Below, piece by piece: positions 1 to 11,162 of a stretch of 52,540 nt of DNA (position 1 is its first letter; each line of letters starts with the position of its first letter). Position numbers and translations under genes: made by a program. Below the pieces are notes generated by a model. The model did not search any database, had not been told where the DNA came from, and saw only the letters and a list, made by a program, of their open reading frames with translations. The stretch comes from Phoronis australis (taxonomy: Eukaryota > Phoronida > Phoronidae): NCBI GenBank assembly GCA_002633005.1, contig NMRA01000644.1, positions 173,597-226,136 on the forward strand, written 5' to 3'.

Positions 1-102
1 TCAACGCAAAACCAAGTGGCGGGAAACGCTTGCCTCCTAAGACGTCACTTCCGGAGTAGCGGACGAGTAATCTATAAAATTACGAAAAGCTGTAATTAAG
101 TG

Positions 103-177
103 GAAAATATGTCTAGGATAACCAACCAACCTTATTTTAGCTCAAAATGACATGGAAAAGGTTACCTTCGCCTTTAA
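103..177 (+). repeat. Interspersed repeat, copy 1 (partner at 45,572)
   Basis: About 75 bases starting GAAAATATGTCTAGGATAAC and ending CCTTCGCCTTTAA recur in the same orientation at 45,572-45,647 with only a few differences. Similarity ends at CCTTTAA on the right in both copies. The family is not recognised. This copy abuts the satellite that begins near 180. Confidence 0.85.
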
Positions 178-2345
178 ATAGCGCGCGGTCGTTTCGAAGA
201 AGAATGTCAACCCGACTACCCTCTCTCAGGCAATAAAGCGCGTGATCGTATGGTCCAAAATTATCTGTCGGGACCACGCCTTCTATAAGAATGGGCTTCT
301 TACAACACGTGGTCGTTTGGTCAAAAAATGGCCCTCTGACCACAAGCGTTCTGAGACTCGAGCAAAATTGCGTTATGTTGGTGCGGACGAAAATTAACAG
401 CCCCGACCACCCTCTCTCAGTCATTTAAAGCGCGTGGTTGTATGGTCAAAAATTACCCGTCCGGATCACGCCTTCTCCAAGACACTTAAAGCGTATGGTC
501 GCATGAACGAAAAATGTCCGCCCGACTACAGGCGTTGTGAAACTCGAGCAAAATCGAGTCGGGTAGGAACGGACAAAAATTCAACAGCCCCGAACAAGCT
601 CGTACGTGGTCGTAAGATTAAAAATTATCCGCCTGGACCAGGCCTTCTCTCACACACAAAGCGCGTGGTTGTATGAACGAAAAAAATGCCTGCCTGACCA
701 CAACCTTTGTCCTAACTCGTATGGACTTAGAAAATAAAGAAGTTAAAAAGTTTAGAACTGCCACCCACGGAACACTCCTTCCGAACAAAATCCATATTTT
801 GTAATATTTAAACACGGGTTTTAAACGTCTTAGAAATCGTTTTTGGGAATTTTAACTTTGGTCTGAAGTCATAGAACACGAATGCTCTGATAGACAATTA
901 AGTTGTCGTCTGTCCGACCACGCACTTTGAGAGCGAGTGTACTTAGGTAAATAATTTCTGAGAGAGCGGGATGGGGGCGATTTATTTTTGTCAAGACGAC
1001 CACCACGGGATTTTGCTGAAGTCAAGGAATGTGAATGGTCGGGTGGACAATTTTCGTCCATCCGGCCGCCTGCTTCTCGTGACGTTTTAGGCTATGCGGT
1101 GTGGCATGCACTTTTATCCTTCATTGCTCTGAAAAGATATGTAGCTGTCAGGTCTCTTCTCGGAAAATTTTCGCCCACCCGCTCTTATGATGGATATTTT
1201 TTTCCTATACGACCAAGACTTTGATGTCTGAAAAAACGTGGTAGCGGCTGCATAATTTCCGTCCGTACGAACATCATGTGATTTTGCTCCAGAACTCATA
1301 TAAGGCGGCGGACAATTGTTGTACATACGACCACGCGCTATAAGTATCCTAGACAAGGTGTGATCTCGACGGATATTTTTTACCATACGGCCATTCGCTT
1401 TAAATGACTGAGAGAGTCTGGTCGGGCTGAAATTTTTCGTCCATACGAGCACGCGCTTTAAGTCTCTTAGATAATGCGTGGTCCTGAGAAATAATTTTTG
1501 ACCATACGGTCCCGCACTTTAATTGACTGAGAGAGGGTGGTCGGGCTGACATTTTCGTTCATACGACAACGCGCTTTAATTGACCTATCGCCAGGATTAT
1601 GACGGACGGCTTAATTGACCAATAAGAACGCAGCACTCTTGGCACACCGTCGTCTGCGTTTCCAAGCCGCAGAGAGCGTGGTCGGGCTGAAAATTTTCGT
1701 CTATACGACCACGCGCTTTAAAAAGTGCGTAGTCGTATGATCAAAAACAATCGCTCGGGACCAAGCCTTCTCTAAGACACTTTCCTATGGTCGTATGGAC
1801 GAAAAACGTCAGCCCGACTACCCTCTCCAGGCCCGTAGGCAGGGGAGGTTCGGGGGTTCGATCGACCCCCCCCCCACGCGGAAAGATCCATCCCCAGCCT
1901 ATCCGTTAAAGGTGGGATATTGATGGACAACAACAGCAAAATCGTTGCAGCTACTGGTACTACTTACTACAACGATAACTAAGTCAGTAATAATTTTGAA
2001 TTTAGTTCACATAATGGTCGGGCCGTAGCCGGTCAACTTCGCGCGGTCGTATAGTCAAAAATTATCCGTCTGGACCACGCATTCTCTAAGACAATTAAAG
2101 CGCGTGGTCGTATAGACGAAAAATGTCAGCCGGACCAAGAGTCAATTAAAGAGCGTGGTCGTATGGTCAAAGATTATCTGTCGGGAACACGCCTTCTCTA
2201 ACACACTTACGCTTGGTCATATGGACGAAAAATGTCAGCCCGACCGCGCTCTCTGAGTTAAAATTAAAGAGCGAGGTAGTGTTGTAAAAAAAAATATGTC
2301 GGGATCACGCCTTCTCTAAGACACTTACGCGTGGCCGTAAGGACA
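178..2345. repeat. Inverted satellite array of GCGTGGTCGTATGG units
   Basis: Two alternating half-units repeat. One reads roughly CGTGGTCGTATGGTCAAAAA then TTATCCGTCCGGACCACGCC. The other reads CGTATGGACGAAAAATGTCA then GCCCGACCACCCTCTCTCAG. They are joined by (A)TTAAAGCG linkers. Units run forward from about 180 to 830, in reverse from about 870 to 1,720, then forward again from about 1,722 to 1,829 and 2,035 to 2,345. The head-to-head junction near 1,720 is a direct palindrome (ACGCGCTTTAAAAAGTGCGT). Bases 1,830-2,034 are unrelated and C-rich near 1,866. Short ORFs here are repeat artefacts. Confidence 0.85.
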
Positions 2346-2674
2346 ATTTTCGCGACAGATGTACATCTATTTGCTCAAAGTATCTTGACTGAATCGTGTT
2401 CACACTGATGGTATGTGTTAATTATTATTTTATGTGCATATATGCTTGTTTCGTTTGATTTTATTTGCTCTACTTTGAAATTCTTAACTTTTTGTGGTGA
2501 TGTAATATCGGACATGTATGCCTGCAGCGTTGAGGGCGATGCAATAAGGCAGATGCGCTGAACTAATGCACTAGATGGCGCTGACAAACTCGGTGTCACG
2601 TTTGCCGTGACTTGGCGAGATTTCTTTACGGCGTGTGTGAGGAGTAGGTAAAAAGAGTTGATTTCTGTTGCAAA

Positions 2675-4972
2675 ATGCCAGGAAGGTGCTGTGTGCCGCT
2701 TTGCGACAACGAAAACGGCGGCCACGAGTTTCCAAGGGATGAATCAGTAAAGAAGTTATGGGTTTTGGCGATCAAAAGAATGGACCCGAAGAAGAAATCC
2801 AGGCTCTGGTCTCCGGGGCCCCGAGATGTGGTTTGCCGAGATCATTTCAAGCCGGAGGATTATCGCGAACAAGGGGCTTATGGTATGTCGATCACCTTAT
2901 GTTAAATGTTTGCAATAGTGTGACGTTCTGCCGGTCGTCAAAAGTGACAGGCAGCATGCCTGGATACAACCAATGTGTTGTAGCAACAGAAGTGGGTCAG
3001 GAATCAATATGCACGCATTCCCTATGCCGGTGGCAAACTTGCCGAGCATGCAATCGTTTTTTAAGCTTTACGATTAAGGACTCGCGAGGCCACTCAAAAC
3101 ATTTGCCACTCAAAATATTCAAAGATATTCTTCCCTGAGTTTAGACCAAAGTAATTTTTTTCCTACCTTATCTTGATTCTAATACACAGAACGTCAGCTC
3201 TCTCTGATCCCAAAGGCTTGTTGACCCGAAGCTCTTGGCAAATCTCCTATAGCTGGTCTAAAAGCCGAGTAAATCCACCCAATTGTTTGTCATTTTTTTA
3301 CTTTAATCTACCAGTAAATGCGTTGATTTGATGTATGAGCTTTCGTTTGTGACGATATTTTTTTCAACATAGAAAAATTTTTATTTAGGTTTCGAGGTGA
3401 GGTTGTGTACAAATGTGTCACTGGTAAATCCAAAATGGTCAACGTCGATTCTCCGATGTTGATAATAAGTACGTAATCTATGAAGTTTTGTGATTATTTA
3501 TTTTTTGCGTCTAGTACTGGCAAGTGTATGAAGTGGAAGATGACGTAAAGTAATTTGTTGGCATTTAAACGCGCATGTTTCTACGTAGGCCTACAGGTCA
3601 TTTCAATCTTAGGCCTACTAGCTGATGTCACAGTGGGCACTTGTCCGATATAGCAGTCACAGATCTAGTTTCATCCTCTCACGGCATGGGATTGGTGTTC
3701 TTCTTGATTCAGACATTGAACTTTTTGTAATTACACTACATTTCAATATAGTGTTCGCATGAATCATGTGGGGCATGTTATTAAACACTTTTCCTATGAA
3801 AGTCACAGCCATTTTTTTGCTCTGTTTAAGCACTTGGAAGCAGCAAAAGACTGAAACGGGGAGTTGTGCCTTCTGTTTTCCCATTCAAGCAAAAAGTTTC
3901 GTCCAACAGAGAAGAGAGGCTGCGGAAGAGAACTTCAGAACGAGCTGAGGAGATACAGGAAGGTTTTGATCCATTGCTTGTTGGCGCCGATATTGAAATT
4001 GCTTCGGATGAAACACCATCATCGTGTAATACTACCACATGTTCGGCAGAAGTACAGTGCAGTTTTCTGACAGATGGCATGAGAGTAGAAAATTATGCAG
4101 ACAACCCAAAGGCAATGAAGTACCTCACAGGATTTGAAAGTTTTGAACACTTTCATATGTTTTTTAACATTCTGGGTCCTGCAGTTAGTCAGCTTGATTA
4201 TTCATCAAAGTCTCTCGACCCTCGAAATGAACTGTTTCTCTGTCTGATAAAGCTTCGCCAAGCAAAAGATGACTATGGGTTGGCTCTCGATTTCAAGATT
4301 AGTCAAAAAACAGTTGGCAATGTGTTTAAAACATGGTTGAGATTTCTGTTTTATGAACTGAAGGACTTGGAGTTGTGGCCAAGCAGGGAGCTCATTAATC
4401 ACCATTTCCCTAAGCACTTCAAGAAGATGTTTCCATCCACTAGAGTCATTTTGGATGCGACTGAGGTACCCATTGAACGAAGTTCCAATTGCAATGTACA
4501 ACGAGCGACATGGTCCTCGTACAAGAACACCAATACGCTCAAGACCATGATTGGTGTCACACCACGAGGTTGTGTTTCTTATGTAAGTGACTCGTATGGT
4601 GGTTCTATCTGTGACCGACAAATTATAGAGAGAGGACCATTGATCACCACTCCAAATATGTTCGAGAAAGGCGACAGCATTCTTGCTGATCGTGGTATAA
4701 TGGTTCAGGATTGCTTTGCAAATAAAGATGTGAAAGTCAACACGCCAATGCCTCTTAAAGGCATTAATCAGTTTGAGGCAGCTACTGTTGTCCGTGACAG
4801 ACGGATTGCTTCAAAACGTATTCACGTGGAGCGTGTTATAGGCTATGCAAAAACCTATAAGATTTTGAAATGGAAATTGCCTATTTCCTATGTGCACCTT
4901 GGGTCCATGATTGTTTATGTTGTATTCATGCTTATCAATTATAGACCAAGTATTGTTAGCAGAAATGCATAA
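2675..4972 (+). CDS. THAP-domain DDE transposase (3 exons)
   Basis: Exons 2,675-2,882, 3,397-3,468 and 3,831-4,972 join in phase to give about 473 residues. Exon 1 starts MPGRCCVPLC and is a THAP zinc finger: Cys5/6 and Cys10 with Cys54 and His57 (VVCRDHF) make the C2CH metal site that binds transposon ends. Exon 3 carries a helix-turn-helix (around residues 227-265, LRQAKDDYGLAL...ISQKTV) and then a DDE_Tnp_4 RNase H-fold nuclease. Its likely catalytic residues are Asp302 (VILDATEVPIE), Asp380 (ILADRG) and Glu427 (HVERVIGYAK). Introns are GTATGT...GAG and GTACGT...TTTAAG. The first acceptor, at 3,396, is chosen because it alone keeps the frame; TTTAG at 3,389 would not. No stop or frameshift is seen. 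Exon 2 placement is the least certain part. Confidence 0.88.
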
Positions 4973-5314
4973 ACTGAATAATTGCAGCTTTGTGTGCATG
5001 TCCTGCATTCCTTGACTTAGTTGAAAATTTTCAATACACGAGTATTATGTGATGATCAGTATCAGAGTGTTATGCAGTGAATGGTTGTAACATTTCACTT
5101 CTTGTCTTTGTAAAGTATGTTCCTGTGTAAATATGATATGGAAGCTTGAATTCGAATAGAAAGTGCTGTACTTTTATTAACTAATATCTCATCGTACTTT
5201 TCAAAATGCACTTTGCAAGCATGTTTCCACAGAACAGTTCGACAAAACTAGACGACTGAGACAATATTTCAGCAATGTTTTGTGAAGTCTGGTCAATACA
5301 ACATAGTTACATGG

Positions 5315-8300
5315 TTACAACGTTGATGCAATGTAAGGCACATGTATCACTTTATAAAATGCTTTCAACTTTGGGATCAAACTGAGTTCGCAATATTCAC
5401 GATCATAAGGCACTTCAATGACTTTGAAGTCCTTAAATGTAAAAACAACAAAATGACAGAGACTCTTTTTGGTAATGTGGAGCTGACATTGAACCTGTGC
5501 AAAGTACTTGTGACTGCGTTTCAATGACATGCAACCATCTGTCTTCTGCAGGAACCTGAACTCTTTGCCTGGCTCAATCATAAGTTCTCTGCCGCTATAG
5601 GGGCACTTGACCTCAACCACGCTGTCTGAGGTTACACCATCAGGTGACGCTGCTAAGAAATTGCAGTTCGTATCGATCACCAATCCTGATGGTCTCACCT
5701 TCATCTTGAACAGCTGTAAGCATACAATGTATAAAAATGAATACTGTATTTAAGGGTGTGCGACACAGTTTGCCAAAAAGCTGCAAAGCAGTCGTTTTGA
5801 GACATCAACTAAGATAAAACACCCTTTACATTTACTGTGATTGAGTCTAACTTATTTTCTGAAAACAAAAGACCTTCACACTTACCTTTTCAAATTTTTC
5901 GATGGCAATCTTTTCATACGTCAAACCATGTGATGTTGCCGCAGTGCAGATGGGGCTACATGTAACCAGGGATTTGCAGAGTTTTTCCTTGTTGCGGCGC
6001 GCCGTTAAAGAACATATTTCCCCGAACCTTGATGCAGTCAGGCGCCACTCACGTTCATCAAACCAAAGCTGACAAGTAGACTGTTTCTTAGTCTTGGATT
6101 CGATAGAGGCTGCCTCATCCTTAGTCACCTGAAAGTAATAGAAACTTATATTAAAAAGGTAAATGCAGGTACACAAGTCAGCATTCCTGGTAACAAATTT
6201 AAGTCCATCCCCTTTTTAATGTACAGATGCTGTCTTTAACTGTGTTACTTGCAATTCGCCAAAGGTGAATATATATAAGTCGAAATGTCATCGAAATCGA
6301 AGTTAGCCACCCTTTGGTGGCACCGTGTCGAAATTTCATGAGTCGATTATTCAACATGCAGATTGTGCATAGTACTGTGTTAAGAACTATTACCTTAACT
6401 GCATTAAAAACCACCTGTTCTGTCAGTGGCCTCTTTAAATAATGGTGGTCTATACTGGCTGCCTGAAGATTAGTGCCTTCTGTCAGGTACCTCGCTGCAA
6501 TGTCGATGTTGTTGTTTGAGCAGAAGTTGACGAGGATGCTACGCATATTCTCAAAGCGCCCTTCCCTCTGCACAAGATGAACAGGTCTAGGATCAGCCAG
6601 TTCGAGCTCGCGCCCTCGGAAAAGTTTTTGGGCCTTGACTGGAGATCCTGAAGAATAGTATAATTATGTGGTCAGCCATAAGTTACACATACTATGAAAG
6701 TATTTTAAACGTTAAAATGTGATATAATATAGTTCAAATTCGCTAGAGCTGATACATTTTGGTCTCAAAAAACAGAATTTGACGTTCGGCTACGTACACG
6801 CCCACCAAATATTAAACAAATTTCCCTTTCAAGTGCCCACGTTTTGTTGCATTAACACCAGTCCATTGATTTTTAACTTGCCCCTTAATGCCCTAGGCTT
6901 TAACCTGAATGGATACTGTACTATGGTTAAATAAAAACGACAGTAAACCATTGACCTTATTTACTATAAGATTTCATTAATTTTATGTTCAGTGCGCAAC
7001 TGTTTGCGTAGTTTAATTAAAATACAATTAAAGTAAATTTGTTTTTCACAAAAAACATAACCGCTGAGATACCTGCAAATTTTTTGCTTGGGCGATGAAA
7101 AGTCTGTAGTTTGTCTGTGCACGAAGAATTGAGGGTACCGATACTACCACTTTTTCGAATGTCTGCTATGCAGAACAGAAGGGCTGCTATGTGTTTGCAG
7201 GTTGCAAATGGGCCTTTTCCGGCTGGGCATTCGCAGTGACCATTGGTGACTTCCCCTCTGGAGCTGAGTTTGACTTTCAGAGAATAACCAACCTGAGAAC
7301 AGATATGACCATAGTTTTAAACATAACATATCAGCAAATGAAATACACTAAATATTAGGAGATTTCAAGGTATTCACAATGGCATATCATGGGTGGCGCA
7401 GCACTGAAAAAGTGGGGGGAGGGGTAAAGCCCCCACAGCCCCCCTGTGGTACACCGCCCGTGCATATCTAGTTACGAGGCATCATTCAAATTTCAATAAT
7501 AGCATTATGTGAACTCTCTCCTAGTCTGGCTGTTATTGCGTACAAAGCAAGTAGACCTGGTATAACCATAACTCATAAGAAATAACCTTACGAAGTCTGA
7601 GTACTGTAAGTACAGTATTTACAAAGCAAGCCCTCGTAAAGTTACAATCATTCAAGTAAGATGATACATACCATAACTGCTCAGGAGTAAATACCCACCC
7701 TTGAATTTTAAGAAATTTCACCATCTTTTGTTGCTTTGGGTTTGACTGTTTACTTCATCAATTTATTAATGAACATTATGGATGTTAACTCAAATGGGTA
7801 CACTATTCATACAAGTTGAATCTTGAATTTAGATAAATAACTTACCCCTTTCATGGAAGCTCCACAAATACCAGACAGGAAGACACTGCCATCTGCACTT
7901 TCGACAAAGCTACAGGCATCAAGACGATTGGAGTCTAATAACAGTTTCCCCTTTTTCACTGCCTGAGTATTTCCTGAGGCTTGCATGTCCATCGTCATTT
8001 TTAGCGTTAAGTACCCATTGATGTGGTGCTCAGTGACTGGTGGCACATGTACCAAGTTGTCGTTAGTCAACTGCTTGAAGCCACACTTAGGCCACTCAGG
8101 CACTGTGTTGATGTCAATGATATTGACAACTTGGTCTTGAAAATTGTTATTCCTGTCATATGCTTGCAGTCTACAAAAATCAAATAAAAAGCAATTTCTA
8201 ATTCAATGTAATTTCAAAATACCTGTTTCAGTAAGAATTCATGTGACAACATGAAAGACTGAACAAAAAACGAATGCTTTTCATATGTTGCTACGCCGAG

Positions 8301-8761
8301 GCAGAGCCTGTCTGCCTGGTTGAGCATGAAGTACTTCGCTCACTTATTGCACGCCATTCGCGGAATTTTGACACAACTGAACCTGGCAATTCCGAAAAAA
8401 TATCAAGAAGATAATATAAAATCAGAAGCAAAACCAAAAAGTTCGTCTCAGGTACAAGCTGAAGCCGAATTCTCGGACACGGTATTAGCGTGCAGACGAG
8501 GCCGAAAGAACACCATATTTAAATGGCACGACACAAAGGCGGGTGATTGTTCTAGGCTTTTAGATATAAAATAAGGTTAGAAACTCTAAAAAATTAATAA
8601 ATTCAATATCAGAAACAATCATCTCACCTTTCTATCAATTCGATCTTTCTTCCTGAGCTCCTTGCTCCCCGTCTGGCCAATTCTTTTCGCAGCTCAACAC
8701 ACGTCAAGCCCCAGGAAGAATCCGTTGCCAAGCGTGTTTGACCTAATTTTGTACACCGGGT
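5315..8761 (-). CDS. SAP-SWIM-YqaJ exonuclease protein of the transposon (6 exons)
   Basis: Exons on the complement: 8,761-8,628, 8,170-7,846, 7,292-7,073, 6,647-6,394, 6,128-5,886 and 5,713-5,315. All have GT-AG borders and matching phases, for about 524 residues. Residues 18-45 form a SAP DNA-binding motif (LTCVELRKELARRGARSSGR). Residues 173-187 hold a SWIM zinc finger, C-x-C-x9-C-x-H (CECPAGKGPFATCKH). The YqaJ/lambda-exonuclease-like nuclease covers roughly 330-524: WRLTASRFGEI, then SPDG (Asp417), VVEVKCPYS (Glu426, Lys428) and QVQCQLH, the metal-binding core. The gene converges on the transposase, 342 bases apart. Oddity: no ATG lies in the first exon's frame after TAA at 8,764-8,762. 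An ATG at about 8,785 is one base out of frame. Either a small frameshift, a non-ATG start or an unseen exon explains this. Confidence 0.87.
7388..7465 (+). repeat. CATGGGYGGCGCAGC palindromic short repeat (intronic copy)
   Basis: Begins CATGGGTGGCGCAGCACTGA and ends GGTACACCGCCCGTGCAT, so its ends are inverted copies of each other (ATGGGYGGCG...CGCCGCCCAT) around a purine-rich then C-rich centre. Related units occur at 15,946-16,087 (two) and 30,276-30,430 (two). This copy lies in the intron between the second exon and the SWIM exon of the YqaJ gene. Confidence 0.8.
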
Positions 8762-8811
8762 TTAGGAGCGCCCTCTACTAACATTGAATGACGGCGCATC
8801 TACCTCATTGC

Positions 8812-11162
8812 GGTGCACTGCTACATCAAGTTCGCAACTTATTCACGATCGAAGCCCAAAAATCTTCCCAAAAAGCCGATGCCTACTGTCAATGTGCTGC
8901 ATGGAATTTGTAGATTCATTGCGAGTTAATTCCAGAAGGGCACAACATTAATAACTCCACACTTATGCAGACCATTCCGAAAACTTCTGTGATTAATCGG
9001 CAATTGCCGTCCATCCGTAAGTCATCGGATGAGTTCGTATCAACTCAGGTGGGACACACTGACAGTATGCATCTGGTTTTGGGGCAGAATTTTGTGCTTC
9101 GATTGTGAATTTTTGCGCGCTCGATGTCCAGAGCAGGACACTGTAAATGTTATCAGAAAAACATACATTTTCTTGTGGTTTGCTGAAGCCCTGTTTTGTT
9201 TAAATTTACTGGGTTTTGCGTTTGATATGGACGGCTGTAGTAAATTAATGAAGTACCCATAATATTTTTAGTCACGAATGTCATACCTTGTGGTATCGCT
9301 TATTGTGTATTAGGTACGTTCAGAAGCTTAAGAGCAATTCCATATAAAAACCAGATGGTGGGCTATATATGCAAAATCACCAATTTTTTTGAAACTTAGC
9401 ACATCAGCTGGACTTGTCAAAAGAAACCTGAGCCTGAATTTTTAAGAGTTTCCGAGTTTTTTTTTACCCTTTTTACGACCACTTTGTACTTTTTCCGAAA
9501 AATAGCAAATAATAGTACTTGGAAGTAGGTAACATTTTGTCAGCAACAACACATCATCGCTTCACGCTATAGAAAAAATAAACTATACAGCAGAAAGAAG
9601 AAAGAATAACGTACAAGAAAAACTAGTTCGGATGGATTTTTTGATTTTTTATGTCCTCCCATTTTAGCCTACAAAAATATCATTTTCACTGCTTATTATT
9701 AAGGCCATTTTTACGCATTTTTATCACTCTCCCAAATCTATATCGGATTTTTTTGGAACATGAGTTAACTTCCATCTGTTACTGCTGTCTTTGTTCAGCC
9801 CAACGCAAGAATAAAAAATCTTGTCTCTTTCATAGTTTTTGTGCAGTCAGTTTTTTACATAACTCACTTACACACTTTTCTGCCAATCTGTGACTGTCAG
9901 TTTGATTAAAAGACTCTAGGAGGCGCTACTCGATTGTGCAATTATCTATCGACCAAAATGCCAAATAGAACAAATATCATTCGTTTTGCTACATTAGTGA
10001 CGAAGGAGATCATGGGAAGCTGTATGAGAGATTTTTTCTTCGCGGATTTTCAGTTTTGCTGGTGCAAAAATAAAAATTTGTTATAGGATTACAGAAATCA
10101 AAAAAGTCAATTTTAATGTACTTATGAGTTAATAATACAACCCCATCACCATCTCATACTTCAGAGAAGCAGGTTTTATTCTTATTAAGGGTGCCCATTA
10201 CCCATTGCTTGGCCAGTTTTCAAACACCGTAACTGACTAAGAATCCCACGCACTGCCTGCAGTGCATGCTGGTCCATTTTCAGACCTCCTGGACAAATCC
10301 CTGTATATGCGCATGAAAAAGTCCTCTAAAACTATTAGCAAAGTTCATACTAAAACTAATCAAGATCTTCGAGATCACACTTGAAAAGAGGACGGTGGAT
10401 ACGAGCAGAAGTGTCGTGTTATTGGACATACAAAGTGTCACGCAATGCTTCTTGTACTACACAAAAGCGACCGAGCATGGTGGCAGTGCGCCAGTGGAAT
10501 TTGCAATTTCAGAAAAATAACAGGTACGGATATTTACGATTGAAAACATAATAGTTTCAGTGATATCCAAGAAACCGGCTTTCCAAACCAGTATTTAAGC
10601 AATTGGGTGTTGTTGCGACTTACCAGCTAAAAGTTTCACAATATGTAAATTCCGTTCATGCGGCGGACTCAAAAGCACAGTTTCTTGTAGGTATGCTAGG
10701 TTTAGTGTATGATGCATTTCTACACAACACTTCAAAAAACTGTATTTTGTTTGAAGAAAACAAGAGCTACTGAAACACAAAGTCTTTTTATTTTGCTCAG
10801 TACACATGTCTAAGATAGACGTTTCTCAAAACTAGATAATCACTCCTTTAAAAATCTCAGTAGTTTCAAGAGAATCAATCATGTAAAAAGTATGCTTTAC
10901 CAGTCTCAAACTGAACATAAAACAAAAAACGCTAGTAAAAAGTGACAGAAGATTTCAATGTTGACCATCAGTGGCTTGGATTATTTTCCCCAAACGGCCA
11001 CCACTCAAATCTCTCCCCCATGGAAGCCCCTAACTCGCGTCATATTCCATTTTTTTCCAATTTCGCCCAGGGTGGGCCCCAGTCCCCTAGCTACAATAAT
11101 GATGACCACAACAATATCGTAAGAATAGACAACAACTAAAACATGTTCATAATTTCCTCGGT
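8812..11162. other. Unassigned AT-rich interval
   Basis: No convincing gene. A 25-base string, CAAAAATCTTCCCAAAAAGC followed by CGAT, at 8,858-8,881 has an inverted near-identical partner at 14,158-14,184. Short ORFs near 9,029, 9,651 and 10,595 show no recognisable motif and have biased AT-rich composition. Confidence 0.5.

Larger units (their letters stand above)
2541..8811. mobile_element. ISL2EU/IS4EU-type DNA transposon with transposase and YqaJ nuclease genes
   Basis: About 6.3 kb. The left end (from GCAATAAGGCAGATGCGCTG, 2,541) and the reverse complement of the right end (GCAATGAGGTAGATGCGCCG, ending 8,811) match at 17 of 20 positions. Similarity resumes a little further in, at GGCGCTGACAAACTCGGTGT versus GGCGCTCCTAAACCCGGTGT. 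These are terminal inverted repeats; the exact outer base and target duplication could not be fixed. Inside are two convergent genes: a THAP + DDE_4 transposase (+) and a SAP-SWIM-YqaJ protein (-). From family knowledge, eukaryotic ISL2EU (IS4EU) transposons pair a THAP-type transposase with a YqaJ-like nuclease. No lesion was found in the deduced coding exons, so this may be a young copy. A CATGGGTGGCGCAGC repeat lies in one intron. Confidence 0.85.

Noticed and set aside
1866-1876. GGTTCGATCGACC as a tRNA B box
   Set aside because: No A box at a suitable distance and no foldable tRNA arms in the C-rich surroundings.
4205-4621. 138-codon ORF on the minus strand
   Set aside because: It is the antisense shadow of the transposase catalytic exon, which has the conserved motifs on the + strand.
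8320-8574. 84-codon + ORF
   Set aside because: It lies in the first intron of the YqaJ gene on the opposite strand, with no motif.
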